DNA of 64,000 bases from contig NZ_AQHN01000065.1 in assembly GCF_000359745.1 (NCBI RefSeq), positions 1-64,000 of the forward strand. The letters run 5' to 3'. The position numbers and the translations under genes are program-made. This document shows, piece after piece, positions 26,510-35,052 of this stretch; position 1 is the stretch's first letter, and each line of letters begins with the position of its first letter. The notes under the pieces were generated by a model. The model saw only the letters and a program-made list of their open reading frames with translations. It was not told the DNA's origin and did not search any database. This DNA comes from Rhizobium freirei PRF 81 (lineage in GTDB: Bacteria > Pseudomonadota > Alphaproteobacteria > Rhizobiales > Rhizobiaceae).

Positions 26510-27097
26510 ATGGCCAAGTCCACTCCCTCATCCCGGCAATCCACGCGTGTCGTGCAACTGCGCAAAGGCGCCACCGTCGACATGGTTCGGCTGACTTGCC
26601 CCGACGCCATGCAGGCGCTGAAGATCGCCGAGAGTTTCGGAACCGCCGTCATCGACAGCGACGGCATCCGCGACCTGCACGAGCGGCTCGTCACGGAGAC
26701 AGCCGACGCGCTCGGCGACGGCCTTGGCGACAAGGCCATGCAGATCCACCTGCAACGGATCGTCGGCGCCTACGTCGGCTCCGCCCATGGCGCCGGCCAG
26801 TTCTACAGCCGCGCGGTCACCGAGGCACGCGATGCCACGGCCAAGGCCGCCAACGATGCCCGGGACGAGGACCTCGACGGTCCCGTCGGCTATGACAGCG
26901 CCGCCCAGCGTAAGCGCGAATTTGCCGCCGACATGGGCATACAGGCCCATTCGCTCAGAATGGCGGCGGAAGGCGCCGTCGCCGCCTATGTCCAGGTGAT
27001 CGGCGAGAGCTGGAAACCGTTCGACCGTCCCGTCGAACAACCGGGCCGCGCGCTCGACCGCAAGGCTGCCGAAGCGCAGATCTCCGCCTTCGACTAG
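26510..27097 (+). CDS. Conserved-type plasmid protein of unknown function
   Basis: The 195-residue protein starts at ATG 26510 (AAAGGAAACG upstream). Its text (VVQLRKGATVDMVRLTCPDA, IHLQRIVGAYVGSAHGAGQF, MGIQAHSLRMAAEGAVAAYV) has uniform codon use and looks like a genuine gene. I recognise no domain. It is cytoplasmic (no signal or membrane segment) and mostly helical by composition. Genes like it sit between parB-like and ardC genes on rhizobial plasmids; the role is unknown. Confidence 0.6.
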   Translation: MAKSTPSSRQSTRVVQLRKGATVDMVRLTCPDAMQALKIAESFGTAVIDSDGIRDLHERLVTETADALGDGLGDKAMQIHLQRIVGAYVGSAHGAGQFYSRAVTEARDATAKAANDARDEDLDGPVGYDSAAQRKREFAADMGIQAHSLRMAAEGAVAAYVQVIGESWKPFDRPVEQPGRALDRKAAEAQISAFD

Positions 27098-27208
27098 CCA
27101 CTTCCGGCGGGGTTCCGGCCCCGCCTTTTCCATCAACTCGAGCCGGCCGGTTCCATGGCGGGACCGGCCTGTTGTCGTTTTGCGAACCCGGCCAGCAAGG
27201 AAAAAGAA

Positions 27209-27358
27209 ATGAAGCCGATGGCACGCCCGTCGCCGCCCGTTCCTTCGTCGGGTCTGCAGGAGCCGCCGGCGGATGCAACGGCTTCGCCGTCCTCCACTGC
27301 GTTGCGGCTGTTCCGGTGCATCCACCGGCTGATCTGCTCCTGCTTTCGCCCTCCGTAA
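27209..27358 (+). CDS. Small proline-rich protein
   Basis: A 49-codon frame starts at ATG 27209 with AAGGA 8 bases upstream. The peptide is proline- and serine-rich (PSPPVPSSGLQEPPADATAS), then basic with three cysteines (LFRCIHRLICSCFRPP). It ends 40 bp before ardC and could be cotranscribed. Family unknown; it could be a chance frame. Confidence 0.35.
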   Translation: MKPMARPSPPVPSSGLQEPPADATASPSSTALRLFRCIHRLICSCFRPP

Positions 27359-27398
27359 CGGGCGGCGACGGGCGCGGCCTTGAAACGGAGGTTTGGAT

Positions 27399-28322
27399 AT
27401 GAGCAAGACAGAAAATCAGCGGGGCGATCTCTACAGCCGCATCACCGACAGGATCATCGAAGACCTGGCGAAAGGCGTGCGGCCCTGGATGAAACCATGG
27501 AATTCGGCGAACACGGCAGGCCACATTACCCGCCCGCTGCGTTACAACGGGCAACCCTATTCTGGCGTCAACGTGCTGCTTTTATGGTCGGAGGGTATCA
27601 CACGGGGTTATACGTCATCCACATGGATGACGTTCAAGCAGGCCCTGGAACTGAGCGGCGCAGTGCGCAAGGGCGAGACCGGCACGACCGTCGTCTTCGC
27701 AAGCCGATTCACCAAGTCCGAAACCGACGGGAACGGCGGCGAGGTCGAGCGGGAGATCCCTTTCCTGAAAGCCTACAGCGTCTTCAACGTCGAACAGATC
27801 GACGGACTTCCCGACCAGTATCATCACCGGCCGGCACCGGTTCTCGATCCGGTTGAACGGGTTGGGCATGCCGATCGGTTCTTCCGCGACACCGGCGCTG
27901 CAATCCGCCATGGCGGCAACCAGGCCTTCTTTGCGCCTGCCGCCGATCTCATCCAGATGCCACCATTTGAGAGCTTCAAGGATGCGGCAAGCTACTACGC
28001 GACTTTAAGCCACGAGGTCACGCACTGGACGGCGCCGGCCCACCGCCTCGCTCGCGACCTCAGCCGCTATGCCAAGGACAAATCCGAGCGAGCCCGCGAG
28101 GAACTGATAGCGGAGCTCGGTAGCTGCTTCCTTTGCGCCGATCTCGGGATTGTTCCCGAGCTCGAGCCCCGCCCCGATCACGCCTCCTACCTCGACTCCT
28201 GGCTTAAGGTCCTGACCGACGACAGACGGGCGATATTCCAGGCGTCGGCGCATGCGCAACGGGCCGTAGCGTTCCTGCATTCGCTGCAGCTCGCCGCAGC
28301 CGACGAGCGGCTCGTCGCGTGA
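27399..28322 (+). CDS. ardC: ArdC-type antirestriction metallopeptidase
   Basis: The 307-residue protein has an N-terminal ssDNA-binding ArdC domain (DLYSRITDRIIEDLAKGVRP, WMKPWN, YNGQPYSGVNVLLLW, GITRGYTSSTWMTFKQAL). A zincin-like C-terminal domain has the metal motif HEVTH (around residue 205) and a downstream EELIAELGSCFL. ArdC proteins protect incoming conjugative DNA from restriction. ATG 27399 is set by GGAGG 7 bases upstream. Full length, intact, and fitting for a self-transmissible plasmid. Confidence 0.87.
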   Translation: MSKTENQRGDLYSRITDRIIEDLAKGVRPWMKPWNSANTAGHITRPLRYNGQPYSGVNVLLLWSEGITRGYTSSTWMTFKQALELSGAVRKGETGTTVVFASRFTKSETDGNGGEVEREIPFLKAYSVFNVEQIDGLPDQYHHRPAPVLDPVERVGHADRFFRDTGAAIRHGGNQAFFAPAADLIQMPPFESFKDAASYYATLSHEVTHWTAPAHRLARDLSRYAKDKSERAREELIAELGSCFLCADLGIVPELEPRPDHASYLDSWLKVLTDDRRAIFQASAHAQRAVAFLHSLQLAAADERLVA

Positions 28323-28946
28323 AGACTTGTCAGCGCCGGTCGTTGGCCTCGCCAGCGGTCGGCAACTCTTGCCCGTCGGTCGGGGGGCGCGTCACGATCA
28401 GCCGCGAGGTCCAGTTTGCCCCAGATCGAGGTTGTCCGGTCGATCGGCTTGAGCTTCCGGGACGGCTTGATTTCGACGATAAACGGCTTTGTCTGCTGAC
28501 GTATAGATCCTCAGGCGACGGTTCGCGAGGCGCCGCGATAGCGCGGAGCGGGCAATGCAACGCCCTCACGCTGGGTGGTTCTGCGAGGTTTGGGCTAGGC
28601 ATGTGGACAAGACAGCGGACTGATCGTTGTAGCGTCCGGGCAGGCACCGGGGACGGGCTGCCATTGCCATATCCCTTCGAGCACTGCAGCAAGCCACGTC
28701 CTTCGCGGGCTCGATGAGGCATGTCTGATCGAAGACCGGCTTCGCCTCGATCGTCTTCCCGCAACGGCCTTGCGAAACTTTCTTCCGCTGAGCGCGATGC
28801 GCTCATTCCTCGCGGAGCAACAAAGCTTCTCCTGGCCGCCCGCCATTTCATTTCGGCCCTACGGGTGCGGACCGATCGTCCCCGATCCTTGCGACAGCCA
28901 TCGAGGCCGCGATGGGCGCGGCCCGAGACAGCAAAGGAATACGACA
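28323..28946. other. Region without a supported gene
   Basis: 624 bases. Frames on both strands read as low-information GC-rich text. The stretch 28716-28790 resembles 33008-33076 (listed as a repeat). AAAGGA at the right end serves the DUF736 gene. Confidence 0.4.
28716..28790 (+). repeat. Diverged repeat, copy 1 (upstream of DUF736)
   Basis: This stretch (GTCTGATCGAAGACCGGCTT, then CCCGCAACGGCCTTGCGAAA) aligns with 33008-33076 (GTCTGACGCGGACCGGCTGC, then CCCGCAACGGCGCTTCGAAA) over about 70 bp. The alignment is by eye, with scattered mismatches. Confidence 0.5.
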
Positions 28947-29255
28947 ATGGCAACCATCGGCACCTTCACCACCTCCGAAACCGGCTTCAACGGATCGATC
29001 CGCACGCTCGCCCTCAACGTCAAGGCCCGCATCGCCCGCATCGAAAACCCCTCCGACAAGGGCCCGCACTTCCGCATCTACGCAGGCAACGTCGAGCTGG
29101 GCGCGGCCTGGCAGAAGCGCTCCGAGCAGGACCGCGACTACCTCTCGGTCAAGCTCGACGATCCGAGCTTCCCTGCCCCGATCTACGCGACGCTCACAGA
29201 GGTCGAGGGCGAAGAGGGCTACCAGCTGATCTGGTCCCGCCCTAACCGGGACTGA
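28947..29255 (+). CDS. DUF736 family protein
   Basis: The 102-residue protein (MATIGTFTTSETGFNGSIRT, then RIARIENPSDKGPHFRIYAG, ELGAAWQKRSEQDRDYLSVK, LDDPSFPAPIYATL) is a textbook DUF736 member, full length. These small beta-rich proteins are found in multiple copies on rhizobial plasmids; their function is unknown. AAAGGAAT precedes the ATG. A perfect hairpin follows the stop codon. Confidence 0.9.
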   Translation: MATIGTFTTSETGFNGSIRTLALNVKARIARIENPSDKGPHFRIYAGNVELGAAWQKRSEQDRDYLSVKLDDPSFPAPIYATLTEVEGEEGYQLIWSRPNRD

Positions 29256-29261
29256 CACGCA

Positions 29262-29287
29262 GACGGCCCCGCTAAAGCGGGGCCGTC
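29262..29287. terminator. Hairpin between convergent DUF736 and HU genes
   Basis: GACGGCCCCGC and GCGGGGCCGTC form a perfect 11-bp stem with a TAAA loop, 6 bases after the DUF736 stop and 40 bases beyond the HU stop on the other strand. There is no T-run on either side, so it may act as a bidirectional or imperfect terminator. Confidence 0.6.
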
Positions 29288-29327
29288 GATCTCTCGGTTA
29301 AAGGCCGGCTCAGCGGTCCGCAAACCC

Positions 29328-31839
29328 TTACGTGTTCAAGGCGTCCTTCAGAGCCTTGGCAGGCTGGAAGCCCAGCTTTCTTGCCGCAGCAACCTTGATC
29401 GCCGCACCGGTCGACGGATTGCGGCCTTCGCGCTCCGGGGTATGCTGTCGGGTAGGAACGACCCGTTGCCGGGCCGCTCCTCCCTAAGAACTGTACGTGC
29501 GAGTTTCCCAGCATACAGCTCAAGCCTCCGCCAAGCCCTGTTAGACCAGAGCCGCCAGTTCCTGTGCATCGGTATGAGATGTGGAATCACCGGGCCGATC
29601 CGTAACTTCCGACGGCAGACCGCGCCTTCCGGCGAAGTAGCTGTCCCACATGGGATCGAAAGGATTCGCTTCGGCGCGGATTTTGCAGTGGCGACGTATC
29701 GGTACGTCGGATGCGTGGATGAGGCGGATGAACTTGAAGTTTCCTGCCTTATCCTTCATCCCGGTGCGGAATACCCAGTCTCGTGTACCTTCCCGAGCGA
29801 AGTAACGATACTTCACCCAGCGAAGCGGCTTGTCCGGGTGTCTACGACAGGCCCACTGCCAGAGACATTTCCAGATGAGATGATCGACCTTGCGAAAGGT
29901 CTCCTTCGCCACCTGGTTGTGATGATAATTGGTCCATCCCCTTATGACCGGGTTTAGCGACATTATCAGATACTCCTGCTTCACATCGGCGGCACCCTTG
30001 GTGATAGTTCGGATCTTGCGCATAAACGCCACCACGTTCTTCTTGGCGGGTTTGATGTGGGTATGCCCATCATATCTGCGCACGTTCCAGCCGAGGAAGT
30101 CGAAACCTTCCTCGACCCGCACGATGCGAGTCTTTTCTTCAGACAGAGACAGGCCCCGTTCTGACAGAAATTCCTCGACCATAGATTTCGCCTCCTCCAG
30201 CACTTCTTTTGAAGCACCTGTGACGACGAAGTCATCGGCGTAACGTATCAAGTGGACCTTGGTCAGGCTGTTGCGACGTCTTGGGCCGTAGAAGTCCCGT
30301 AACATCTTTTCCATTCCGTCCAAGGCCATGTTGGCGAGCGTGGGCGAGATTATTCCCCCTTGCGGAGTTCCCGCTTTCGTCGCGTGCCAGTCACCGTCCT
30401 TTATGTAACCGGAGTCCAGCCACTTCCGGAGCACCACCTTGTCCATGGGGATGTTGGCGATGAGCCAGTCCTTGCTGATTTCGTCGAAGCAGCCAGCAAT
30501 GTCCGCATCCAAGACCCATTCCGCCGTGCCGCGCCCGCGCAGCGCGATAAAGCACTGCCGGGCCGCATCACGGGTTGCTCGATACGGTCGAAAACCGTAC
30601 GAATTAGGGTCTGCCGTCGTTTCCGCGACAGGTAGCAGAGCGAGCAGGTGAAGTGCCTGCATGGCCCTGTCCTTCATCGTCGGAATACCGAGCGGACGCA
30701 GTTTCTTGCTGTTTGCTTTCGGGATATATACCCGCCTCAACGGCAAAGGATGATACCCACGCCGTTTGAGCGACAATAATCCTCTGACGCACTTATCCGG
30801 TGTGTCCCAGATGATCCGGTCCACTCCGGGTGTTCTCTTTCCCTGATTTCCAGTAACCCGTTTCACCGCAAGCGCCTTGCCGCTGAACGAGTGGGTCAGC
30901 AGCCGTTGCAAGGCTTTCACCTTGCCCCAGCGACCTTCCTTAACTGCCTTCGCAATACGCATCTGCAGCCGTCGCACGTGTTGGTAAGCCTTGCGCCAGT
31001 CAATCTGGCCCCAGCTCGCCGCTTCGCGGGAGGCCGCACCAGTCACTGTTGTGACCGTCATTTGCCTGTCCTCCTGCCGAGGGTTCTGCACATTCTCTCG
31101 CGACGGGAGACCCGTCGGAAGTCTGCTCCCTTTCGGGCGGGGTGATGTTGGCGAGCCGCAACCCCTGTCCAAACCATTACAGTCCGGCGTTCGCTTTCTC
31201 CGACATCCTCTGCCCGCACCGCCAACAACTTTCCTTGCGGTCGGCCTGCCCATTGCCGGGCGACGATGCGGGTTTACCGTGTTTCACCTAAATAACGCGG
31301 GCGGGTTAGACCCTGCCTATCCGCCGGCGGTCCTTCGTCCGTGTGCCTCCAAAGTGAAGAGAAGCATCCGACCGCACACCTTTTGGTTCAAGCCTGTCAG
31401 CATCTTTGGCTTGTCAAATTTCACGACGTTTATCAGCAGTTCATTTGCATTGATCATACCACCCAGCCTAGCGCCCCATCCGCATTGATGCTCGCAGAAG
31501 ATGCCTCAGCCTCACGACATCGGCATGGCCCGAAGGCCCGGCTACATTGTCCCGGCAGCTTCAAACCGGACCGTTACCAGTCCCGCATGTGCCGGTAGGC
31601 TACTGATGACGGAACATCAGGTTTGTCCCGGAATATAAATCCCGTACAAACAATTACTTAGGCGACTTTCACGTCGCACTCACCTTGAATTTCCCGAAGC
31701 CGGGAATGAACGTCTCGGCGCCGGAGGTGGCAGCGGCCGTGATCGCCGCAAATACAGCTTCGACGATCGCCTTTCCCTGCACCTTCGTCAGGCCGTGGTC
31801 TGACGCGATCTTGTCAGCGATTTCATTTGTCGTGGTCAT
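29328..31839 (-). CDS. HU-family DNA-binding protein, split by a group II intron
   Basis: Exon 1 (31839-31680, 160 nt) starts MTTTNEIADKIASDHGLTKV and runs to PGFGKFKV plus one base. Exon 2 (29446-29328, 119 nt) continues KHTPEREGRNPSTGAAIKVA and ends KALKDALNT. Joined, they give 279 nt, an in-frame 92-residue HU (usual length about 90), with the DNA-binding GRNPSTG arm intact and AGGAG before the ATG. The gene is interrupted in the DNA, so HU is made only if the intron splices. HU bends DNA in nucleoids and in replication or recombination complexes; host copies probably exist elsewhere. Confidence 0.9.
29447..31679 (-). mobile_element. Group II intron inserted in the HU gene
   Basis: The 2233-bp element begins GTGCGACGTGAAAGTCGCC at 31679 (bacterial GUGCG-type 5' end) and ends CCCGAC at 29447 (3' AY). 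Domain V is visible near 29485-29520 on the minus strand (GAGCTGTATGCTGGG, GCACGTACAGTTC), followed by a domain VI stem (GGCCCGGCAACGGGTC). The boundaries are fixed because only they restore the HU frame. An intact reverse transcriptase is encoded inside. It should be spliced from RNA and can retrohome to empty HU-like sites. Confidence 0.9.
29541..31061 (-). CDS. ltrA: Group II intron reverse transcriptase/maturase (LtrA type)
   Basis: The 506-residue protein starts at 31061 (MTVTTVTGAASREAASWGQI) behind AGGAGG; longer starts read into structured intron RNA. It has RT blocks: RRVYIPKANSKKLRPLGIPT, DPNSYGFRPYRATRDA, VLDADIAGCFDEI, AGTPQGGIISPTLANMAL and the catalytic LIRYADDFVV. Maturase domain X/GIIM follows (LIMSLNPVIRGWTNYHH, then KCLWQWACRRHPDK). 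I see no HNH endonuclease cysteine motif at the C-terminus, which ends with the ANPFDPMWDSYF stretch of the endonuclease-poor classes. It should aid splicing and mobility. Confidence 0.93.
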   Translation of the reverse strand: MTVTTVTGAASREAASWGQIDWRKAYQHVRRLQMRIAKAVKEGRWGKVKALQRLLTHSFSGKALAVKRVTGNQGKRTPGVDRIIWDTPDKCVRGLLSLKRRGYHPLPLRRVYIPKANSKKLRPLGIPTMKDRAMQALHLLALLPVAETTADPNSYGFRPYRATRDAARQCFIALRGRGTAEWVLDADIAGCFDEISKDWLIANIPMDKVVLRKWLDSGYIKDGDWHATKAGTPQGGIISPTLANMALDGMEKMLRDFYGPRRRNSLTKVHLIRYADDFVVTGASKEVLEEAKSMVEEFLSERGLSLSEEKTRIVRVEEGFDFLGWNVRRYDGHTHIKPAKKNVVAFMRKIRTITKGAADVKQEYLIMSLNPVIRGWTNYHHNQVAKETFRKVDHLIWKCLWQWACRRHPDKPLRWVKYRYFAREGTRDWVFRTGMKDKAGNFKFIRLIHASDVPIRRHCKIRAEANPFDPMWDSYFAGRRGLPSEVTDRPGDSTSHTDAQELAALV

Positions 31840-31960
31840 CGATTTCTCCTCGTTTCAAGAAGGAAATCATTTCCACCGGAGCCGCAGCCTGTCACGCAAA
31901 CACCTATCTGGAGGCCAGACAATCGACGGTTCTCCACAGAAAGTGCGGAATCACGACTCC

Positions 31961-32578
31961 TTATTCGGTTGCGATGGACCGAACCGCTTTGGCAACGACC
32001 TCCAGAGCGTGCACGTCGAGTTCAATGACCCCATCAGACTTCTCGCCGATCGTTTTCGGCTTTGCGCCGCTGTTGTCCCAGATCCAGGCCTTGTCGGCTT
32101 GTTCCAGAAACCAGGGAAATTGCTCAAGGGACCGTTGGTACCGCTGGCGGACTTTTTCGTCGGGTACCGGATGTCCGCCTTTGGCTACGCGCAACTTGAT
32201 CCGCTCGATCGAGCGCTCGGGGCTATCGACGACGACATATAAGAACCAGACCGCGAATCCGAGCGCCTTCGCCGCTACCACGAGACGTCGATACTTCTCT
32301 GTCGACAGGACTGTTTCGACGCCGATTGTTTTGTGGACGTTGATCGACGCTTCAAGCCAAGACTCGATCCGTTGAACCGCGGTTAGGTTGGCTTCCAGCG
32401 GCGGTCTGGACTCGACTTTGCTGATTCTGGCAGCCAGTAGATCCGGATTTACGATCCAGACTGAGCGACCTTCCATTTCAAGGTCGGCATTCTCGTACAC
32501 GCTGCTTTTCCCAGAGCCATTTGGCCCGGCGATGATCAGGAAGACTGGCTGCTCAATCTTCGATGGGAGCACGATCAA
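31961..32578 (-). CDS. Zeta-toxin-like P-loop kinase
   Basis: The roughly 205-residue protein has a Walker A motif IIAGPNGSGKSSVYENADLE. The zeta-family substrate region follows (IVNPDLLAARI, then IGVETVLSTEKYRRLVVAAK), with VWFLYVVVDSPERSIERIKL and RVAKGGHPVPDEKVRQRYQR. Zeta toxins phosphorylate UDP-N-acetylglucosamine, though many chromosomal relatives are uncharacterised. The start is TTG 32578 or GTG 32572, both inside the preceding small gene, whose 3' end it overlaps by about 26 bases: a toxin-antitoxin style arrangement with an atypical partner. Confidence 0.8.
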   Translation of the reverse strand: MIVLPSKIEQPVFLIIAGPNGSGKSSVYENADLEMEGRSVWIVNPDLLAARISKVESRPPLEANLTAVQRIESWLEASINVHKTIGVETVLSTEKYRRLVVAAKALGFAVWFLYVVVDSPERSIERIKLRVAKGGHPVPDEKVRQRYQRSLEQFPWFLEQADKAWIWDNSGAKPKTIGEKSDGVIELDVHALEVVAKAVRSIATE

Positions 32579-32795
32579 GGACGCCAGTTACAGCCTTGTT
32601 CTCGCGACGCGCCTTGGCGACATTCTTGCTGAACACGTAGCTCAGATCTTTTCCGAGCGTCTTGCTCTGCGCGTCGATCGTCCGAACAGTCAGAAACTGC
32701 CCGGTACCTGCGTCACGCACGCGTTTCTGCGTGACCGCGGTATCGCGTACGCCGACTTTGGCACTTCCAAATTTTTTGACGACGACTTTGGCCAT
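32553..32795 (-). CDS. Small partner of the zeta-like kinase (putative antitoxin)
   Basis: An 80-residue basic protein starts at ATG 32795 (GGAG upstream): MAKVVVKKFGSAKVGVRDTA, then GQFLTVRTIDAQSKTLGKDL and AKARRENKAVTGVLDRAPIED. No epsilon-antitoxin signature is seen. It precedes and overlaps the kinase gene, the usual antitoxin position, and similar gene pairs are common in Rhizobiales. The antitoxin role is inferred from context. Confidence 0.65.
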   Translation of the reverse strand: MAKVVVKKFGSAKVGVRDTAVTQKRVRDAGTGQFLTVRTIDAQSKTLGKDLSYVFSKNVAKARRENKAVTGVLDRAPIED

Positions 32796-33296
32796 GTCTG
32801 CTCCAACCTTTCCGCAAATATAGCAATCATTTTCCCACCCGAAAAGAGCCTGTTGGCTTTTGACTGGAGGGTGTGCGAGCCTTGCTATGAGAGCGAACGG
32901 CTTCACGTTGAAGGCGAAGCAGCCGAATCGCATTGCGAAATCTACCAGGCGTGGGCCGCCACTGTCATGTCCCTTTGTCTGGTTATTCGTGGCTCCAGGG
33001 GCGCCTCGATGGGGCACGTCTGACGCGGACCGGCTGCGCCTCGCTCGCTACCCGCAACGGCGCTTCGAAATTTTCATCACCAACCGGGACTGAGCCGGAA
33101 ACGCCCCACCGTGAGGCGGGGCCGACTGGCCAGATAGGCAAGCCGACGACAGACATCGAGCCTGCCGCCGGCTTTTTCGGTGCGATACGGAACCGGAATA
33201 TGTTCGGCGTCAAGATCCCGTTCTTCGTCGAGATCGAGATGTCCTTCGAGACCGACTGGAACAGGCGCCGATGAGGCCCGCTTCGGCGGGCCATTC
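32796..33296. other. Region with DUF736-unit remnant, no intact gene
   Basis: 501 bases. 33008-33121 is a decayed copy of the DUF736 unit (listed separately). A short frame ending at 33274 (AIRNRNMFGVKIPFFVEIEM) is coherent at its end but has no supported start. Confidence 0.4.
33008..33121 (+). repeat. Collapsed DUF736 unit, copy 2
   Basis: 33008-33076 matches 28716-28790 (upstream of the DUF736 gene). Then the text jumps to AACCGGGACTGA (33082-33093), identical to the last bases and stop of the DUF736 gene (29246-29255). After it comes a GC hairpin (GCCCC ... GGGGC at 33103-33119) like the one behind DUF736. It looks like a DUF736 unit whose coding body has been deleted. Confidence 0.5.
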
Positions 33297-33554
33297 TCAT
33301 GTTGGCACGGAGGTGCGTGGACGATAGCCGCGCTTTCGTTTCTGCCGCAGCAGGTCGAGAAACAGTTCGACTGCTTCCTCTTCCCGCCCGAAATGGTGGA
33401 CCATCATCTGACCCTTCGTGCCGATGCGGCCCCATTTCCGGAGCAGGCAGACATCCCCGAACAGGTTGGGCTCGATCGACATGGCGTAGTAGCGCGCCAT
33501 GTTTCTGGCGGCGTCAGAGCGTTCGACATAAAGATGGTACGGTTGCGCGATCAT
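33297..33554 (-). CDS. WGR-domain protein
   Basis: The 85-residue protein starts MIAQPYHLYVERSDAARNMA and contains the defining motif LLRKWGRIGTKGQMM, followed by EEEAVELFLDLLRQKRKRG. WGR domains occur in PARPs and in small stand-alone proteins in rhizobia, where they probably bind nucleic acid. Start at 33554 chosen because the homologous text begins there. Function unknown. Confidence 0.85.
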   Translation of the reverse strand: MIAQPYHLYVERSDAARNMARYYAMSIEPNLFGDVCLLRKWGRIGTKGQMMVHHFGREEEAVELFLDLLRQKRKRGYRPRTSVPT

Positions 33555-33915
33555 GAGACAAGAATCGCCTATGCCGGGAATCGCGTCCAACGAGACTTAT
33601 GAATCGGTCGGCAAGGATCGATTCATATCGCTGATGACCTGCGACCGGACACGATGGCCTTGCTCGAATTTGCCTGATGACGGTCCGTGCGGATGGCGAC
33701 CATCGATAAGGAACTTAAACCAATTCCGCGGGATTTCCTTTCGAGGCTGGGCTTGGCACAATGAGCGTCTTCGACTGCCGCCGACATCAGATGATAGAGG
33801 TTTAATTTCAGGGAGCTTCGCTTTTTTTAGGCGTGCGCTGGCGCAGGTTTCTCACTTCGCCGGGATTTCACCTCCGAGAAGATCATAAATTTCGAAAATA
33901 GCATGAGGATGTCAC
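33555..33915. other. Intergenic, nothing recognised
   Basis: 361 bases with no supported frame. The right end, AT-richer, is probably the promoter region of the small membrane protein. Confidence 0.4.
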
Positions 33916-34092
33916 ATGAAAGGCTATCTTCCCTATGTCATCGGCGCATTGTTGGGCGCCATCGTCGCGGTCGCTGTGTCCATTCTCTTCGGCCTTGATG
34001 GGATGTTCCAGCTTGCGGTCTTGGCGCTGCTGCCGGTTCTGGGTGCTGCGCTGGTCGAGCGCTTTTACTATCGCGGGTCACGAGCGCGCTAA
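33916..34092 (+). CDS. Small two-helix membrane protein
   Basis: A 58-residue protein starts at ATG 33916 (GAGGAT upstream): MKGYLPYVIGALLGAIVAVA, then FQLAVLALLPVLGAALVERF and a basic tail. Two hydrophobic helices joined by a short loop are evident. Family unknown; the composition argues for a real gene. Confidence 0.6.
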   Translation: MKGYLPYVIGALLGAIVAVAVSILFGLDGMFQLAVLALLPVLGAALVERFYYRGSRAR

Positions 34093-34241
34093 CGTGACTA
34101 TCAACAGATGGATATCGGGCCTCGGTCGTGCAAAGCCGACGGTTCTTGGGCGAGACGCCTGCGGCGCACGGCTCTATTCGCGATGCTCACGGTGCCCGAA
34201 AACGGTCTCCGCCCATCCAGGTGCGATCCTCTCGCAGCCCC

Positions 34242-34847
34242 TCACCCGCACCATCCATGTCTTGCGCCGTCCCAGCGCCGGGCAAGACCTTCATCGATGA
34301 GGCGGTCGCCGAGCGAGCGCCCTTCCCGTGTAACGGTCCGGAGTTTTCGGCCATACTTGTCCTCGTCCCGCAAGCCTACTGACAACGAGAACTTGCCGGC
34401 GTTCAGAAGCGCCAGCAGGCGCGCTTTCGCTGCCTCGCCCTTGATCCGTTCCGCCTCGCAGCGCGGTGGGCTGAGCTCCGGCGTGTCGATGTCAGCGATG
34501 CGGATTTTTTCTCCCCCAAACCAGAAAGTGTCGCCATCGACGACGCAGTTCATTCGCACGCTCTCGCCGCACAACGAAAACGTGGCCTGCGACGTATCCG
34601 TTGTCGGCGCCTTGGCCAAAGCTAAGATGCCAGAAAGATCGCCGGCGCCGGCAAACGCAAACCATCCGCCTGCTCCAATGATGATGGCTGAGATGACCGC
34701 CATCAGCGACTTGCGCGGGCCGTTCTGTCCAGTTCGGAATTTTCGCTGCGGCCGATATCGATCGCTCCCGCGGCCGGATTTGCGCCGCGGTCTCAACGGC
34801 ACCACATTCGATTTCGCCACGTGCCTGTCCTCTGCTGTTCGCATCAA
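34242..34847 (-). CDS. Membrane-anchored thermonuclease-like protein (SNase)
   Basis: The 201-residue protein has a basic cytoplasmic N-terminus (VVPLRPRRKSGRG), a single membrane helix (SLMAVISAIIIGAGGWFAFA) and a periplasmic staphylococcal-nuclease fold: MNCVVDGDTFWFGGEKIRIA, DIDTPELSPPRCEAERIKGE, DKYGRKLRTVTREGRSL and LIDEGLARRW. The active-site arginine and acidic residues of SNase are present (IRIADIDTPE, EDKYGRKL). Such genes flank tra regions on many rhizobial plasmids and may degrade DNA at the envelope. It is separate from the traG operon by about 200 bp. Confidence 0.85.
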   Translation of the reverse strand: MMRTAEDRHVAKSNVVPLRPRRKSGRGSDRYRPQRKFRTGQNGPRKSLMAVISAIIIGAGGWFAFAGAGDLSGILALAKAPTTDTSQATFSLCGESVRMNCVVDGDTFWFGGEKIRIADIDTPELSPPRCEAERIKGEAAKARLLALLNAGKFSLSVGLRDEDKYGRKLRTVTREGRSLGDRLIDEGLARRWDGARHGWCG

Positions 34848-35052
34848 TCTACGTCGAGCCCGGTTTCTTCTGTCTTTACGAACAAGCCGGCCTCAGATGG
34901 AGTTTAGGAGCGGGCGCAGTCGGTCCCGCCTCCCCGGTGTGGGCCACTATGTTGAGGCTCCTGCGGCTGCGCTTTTTCCCGCTCCTTGCACGACGAGAAT
35001 TCCAGAAATCCCGCCCTTCGGCGGACGCCCACGCTGATTTCTCCGATACTCT

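Noticed and set aside
26528..27406. A 292-codon minus-strand frame
   Set aside because: Antisense to the plus-strand gene at 26510, which has the better start signal and codon use.
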